Translations under genes and position numbers: made by a program
The notes under the pieces: model-generated
Seen by the model: the letters and a program-made list of their open reading frames with translations, nothing else
Told to the model about the DNA's origin: nothing
The model's database searches: none
Assembly (NCBI RefSeq): GCF_025564085.1
Contig: NZ_JAMGZJ010000075.1
Span: 186,001 to 250,000 of the forward strand
Length of the DNA: 64,000 nt
Direction: 5' to 3'
Source of the DNA: Silvania confinis
GTDB lineage: Bacteria > Pseudomonadota > Gammaproteobacteria > Enterobacterales > Enterobacteriaceae
In this document: one piece after another, positions 62,312-64,000 of the stretch
Layout: each line of letters begins with the position of its first letter
Position numbering within the stretch: position 1 is the stretch's first letter

Positions 62312-64000
62312 CTACCATCTCTTCTGAATAAAATTATGTTGTCCTAAATGCAAAATCATTGCATTGTATATATCTTCCCAATTAATATGGTAGCTTGTAG
62401 CATCAATTCTACTATCTTTATCTATGACGTCGGTGACATATTCATCGGCGATATGGTGCGCGTCTTTATGAATATGCTGACTCCTGGCTGGACTAAAACT
62501 ATTGTTCATGTGAGTAATGCAGGGGCGACCACATATACGTGATATATTCATAGAGCCAGTAGAATAGTTTACTACCGCGCAATCAATCATCGAGCCAATA
62601 TGAATTTTTTTGTCAATGGTTGCGCCAATTAAATCAATAATCGTAATATCAGATGCTATCCGATTTTTAATCTCACTAATTATTGAGCGATCATTTTCAA
62701 TTTCTGTTTTATCACGCTGAATTGTTACCAGGGAGGAAGTCCACCCATCAAAAACAACTGCCATTCCAGGGAAGGATTCATATAGTTTATTTATTATATT
62801 AGAATACCCTTCTGTTTGTTCTAACCAGGCGCGTTTTTGTCCGGTAACACCTAGCCAGATAATAGGGAAGTGTTTCTTTAACTCAAGAGTTTCAACGTTA
62901 TTGTCATCATACTTATCTTTAGCATAAGAAATGATTTTTTTATCAAGCTTTTCAAATTTGTCAATAATAGCGGGTTCTTTAGCACCACTACCAAATAAGG
63001 CACCGATCTTAATAAATACATTGCCTTCTTGCTCAAGTCGAGTTAAGTCTTTGTTATTAATGAAATTGGCTTCTTGTTTGGGATTGTATACTTTGGGTGC
63101 ATCAATAAATGCATTGCTTTCTAAGGTATAAAACCGAACGTCAGCATCAATTTCTTTAACGTGATGATGTATAGTTTCAAGGCCTAACATTCCGTCATAC
63201 ATGAAATGATAGGGGCGACCATGACCAATTAGGAACGCTTTTTGTTCTGTTTTTGTAGGTTCGAAATAATTATTTTCGCTTAAAAGCATCTCAATTATTG
63301 TGGCTAGTCTATTTTGAGACCCATGGCATAAACTGTAATATATTCCTTTTCTCGGGTAATAAACCCCATCAATTGAAGTGACATGTTGATGAACGATAAA
63401 TTCTATTCCGCTTTCATCACAACAAAACAGGAAGTTATGGTCATTAAGTGATTTAGAGCTGCATAGCTCAAAATTTAAATCACTTCTAACACAATCTATT
63501 TGACCATTCTTTGATTTGTAAAGCGAAACAATAAACTCATCATTACTTACTGCTTTGCGTATTTTTTTTAAATGTGAATGAATTATTGATGGGTGATAAA
63601 ATTCAAAGTTGTGAGAATGTATTAATTTGGTATTTGAAACAATAGAATCAATGTTGATCTTATTGGTTGGCTTCTCATTGCTTAGATCTAGTTTTTTAAT
63701 GAAAGTAGTTAAATGATTATCTACTACTACATTTATTTTATACCAGGTTAACTCCTGTCCATCTTTGATGATGATGATTGATGCTGTCGTACTAAGACTA
63801 AATGGAATTCTAACTGAGAAACCAACTTGCATTACTGATTCTGGGTACTCAATATCTGATAATTTAGCCTTAAATACATCAGGTCGTTGGACTTTGTTAG
63901 TCTGATAATCACGGGGCTTCTGCTTGTCGTCAACTCTGACAATAACTTGAATATCATTATTCAATGGATCTGTAGGCAGAACCCATCCAGCTATCAATAT
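62312..64000 (-). CDS. Partial capsule glycosyltransferase with N-terminal accessory module
   Basis: The frame runs off the right edge, so the start is outside the window; the first codons in the window are ILIAGWVLPTDP. The N-terminal part (about 1-95 of the visible 563) is the same module as the protein at 58625. The rest has a GT-B-like pattern: GRPYHFMYDGMLGLETIHHHVKE, FPIIWLGVTGQKRAWLEQTEGY, and at the end INYSTGSMNISRICGRPCITHMNNS-like strands (VNYSTGSMNISRICGRP). Strongly AT-rich. It is the first gene seen of the nonulosonate cassette and tightly coupled (1 bp) to the CMP-sugar synthetase gene. Confidence 0.7.
   Translation of the reverse strand: MLIAGWVLPTDPLNNDIQVIVRVDDKQKPRDYQTNKVQRPDVFKAKLSDIEYPESVMQVGFSVRIPFSLSTTASIIIIKDGQELTWYKINVVVDNHLTTFIKKLDLSNEKPTNKINIDSIVSNTKLIHSHNFEFYHPSIIHSHLKKIRKAVSNDEFIVSLYKSKNGQIDCVRSDLNFELCSSKSLNDHNFLFCCDESGIEFIVHQHVTSIDGVYYPRKGIYYSLCHGSQNRLATIIEMLLSENNYFEPTKTEQKAFLIGHGRPYHFMYDGMLGLETIHHHVKEIDADVRFYTLESNAFIDAPKVYNPKQEANFINNKDLTRLEQEGNVFIKIGALFGSGAKEPAIIDKFEKLDKKIISYAKDKYDDNNVETLELKKHFPIIWLGVTGQKRAWLEQTEGYSNIINKLYESFPGMAVVFDGWTSSLVTIQRDKTEIENDRSIISEIKNRIASDITIIDLIGATIDKKIHIGSMIDCAVVNYSTGSMNISRICGRPCITHMNNSFSPARSQHIHKDAHHIADEYVTDVIDKDSRIDATSYHINWEDIYNAMILHLGQHNFIQKRW

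Noticed and set aside
1..64000. CRISPR arrays, tRNA genes, integrases and transposases
   Set aside because: No regular spaced repeats, cloverleaf, att-like site or recombinase frame was found. The repeats seen are REP/BIME and CCCTCTCCC types.

Overview
The window reads as chromosome of an enterobacterium (family Enterobacteriaceae, broadly the Enterobacter/Leclercia/Lelliottia/Kluyvera/Citrobacter group). The basis is close family matches such as btsT-yjiX-yjiA, yjiN, roxA, nudI and rmlBDAC, the high GC content of most genes, and REP/BIME repeats of the type CGCCCGGTGGCGCTACGC. Genus cannot be fixed from sequence reading alone. No tRNA, rRNA, CRISPR array, intact insertion sequence or prophage was found.

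Layout. 1-2.4 kb: a multidomain sensor kinase (cut by the left edge) and a FixJ-type regulator, convergent and overlapping. 2.4-7.1 kb: a repeat-like intergenic element, then an MFS transporter flanked by two frame-disrupted gene remnants, a DeoR regulator, a HAD phosphatase and a LysR regulator. 7.2-10.1 kb: a second ClpP-like peptidase, small proteins, and the ribosomal oxygenase roxA. 10.3-13.5 kb: an AraC regulator and a FoxA-like siderophore receptor. 13.6-20.1 kb: two MocR regulators, a DUF1127 protein, nudI, an AhpD-like protein, a TacAT-type toxin-antitoxin pair, and an ABM-ACT(broken)-ArsR operon. 20.5-26 kb: a large autotransporter with a small neighbour on one side and a LuxR-type regulator on the other. 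26-28.7 kb: a MarR-HlyD-DUF2955 efflux operon. 28.8-35.9 kb: a carbohydrate locus (TIM-barrel-like protein, large unknown protein, GH105 unsaturated uronyl hydrolase, PTS EIICB) with three evenly spaced CRP-like sites. 35.9-47.3 kb: yjiN, BrnTA toxin-antitoxin, LysE exporter, AraC regulator, succinate-semialdehyde dehydrogenase, a secreted penicillin G acylase and yjiA-yjiX-btsT.

47.4-64 kb (right edge): a group 2-type capsule island, all on the minus strand. Transcription enters from the right: a partial glycosyltransferase, a CMP-sugar synthetase, an inositol-monophosphatase-family phosphatase and a fusion of a sialyltransferase-like (GT42/DUF115-like) domain to a NeuB synthase. These are followed by an accessory module protein, three glycosyltransferases, rmlBDAC (dTDP-rhamnose) and kpsC-kpsS, which build the Kdo linker. 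The right part is clearly AT-richer than rml/kps, so the island is mosaic. The genes suggest a capsule that contains rhamnose and a nonulosonic-acid-like sugar. The export genes are not in the window.

The most unusual items are the GT42-like/NeuB fusion with its phosphatase, a glycan-binding-like module shared by two capsule proteins, the PTS-linked uronide locus with phased CRP sites, and a ClpP paralogue whose catalytic Asp is Asn.
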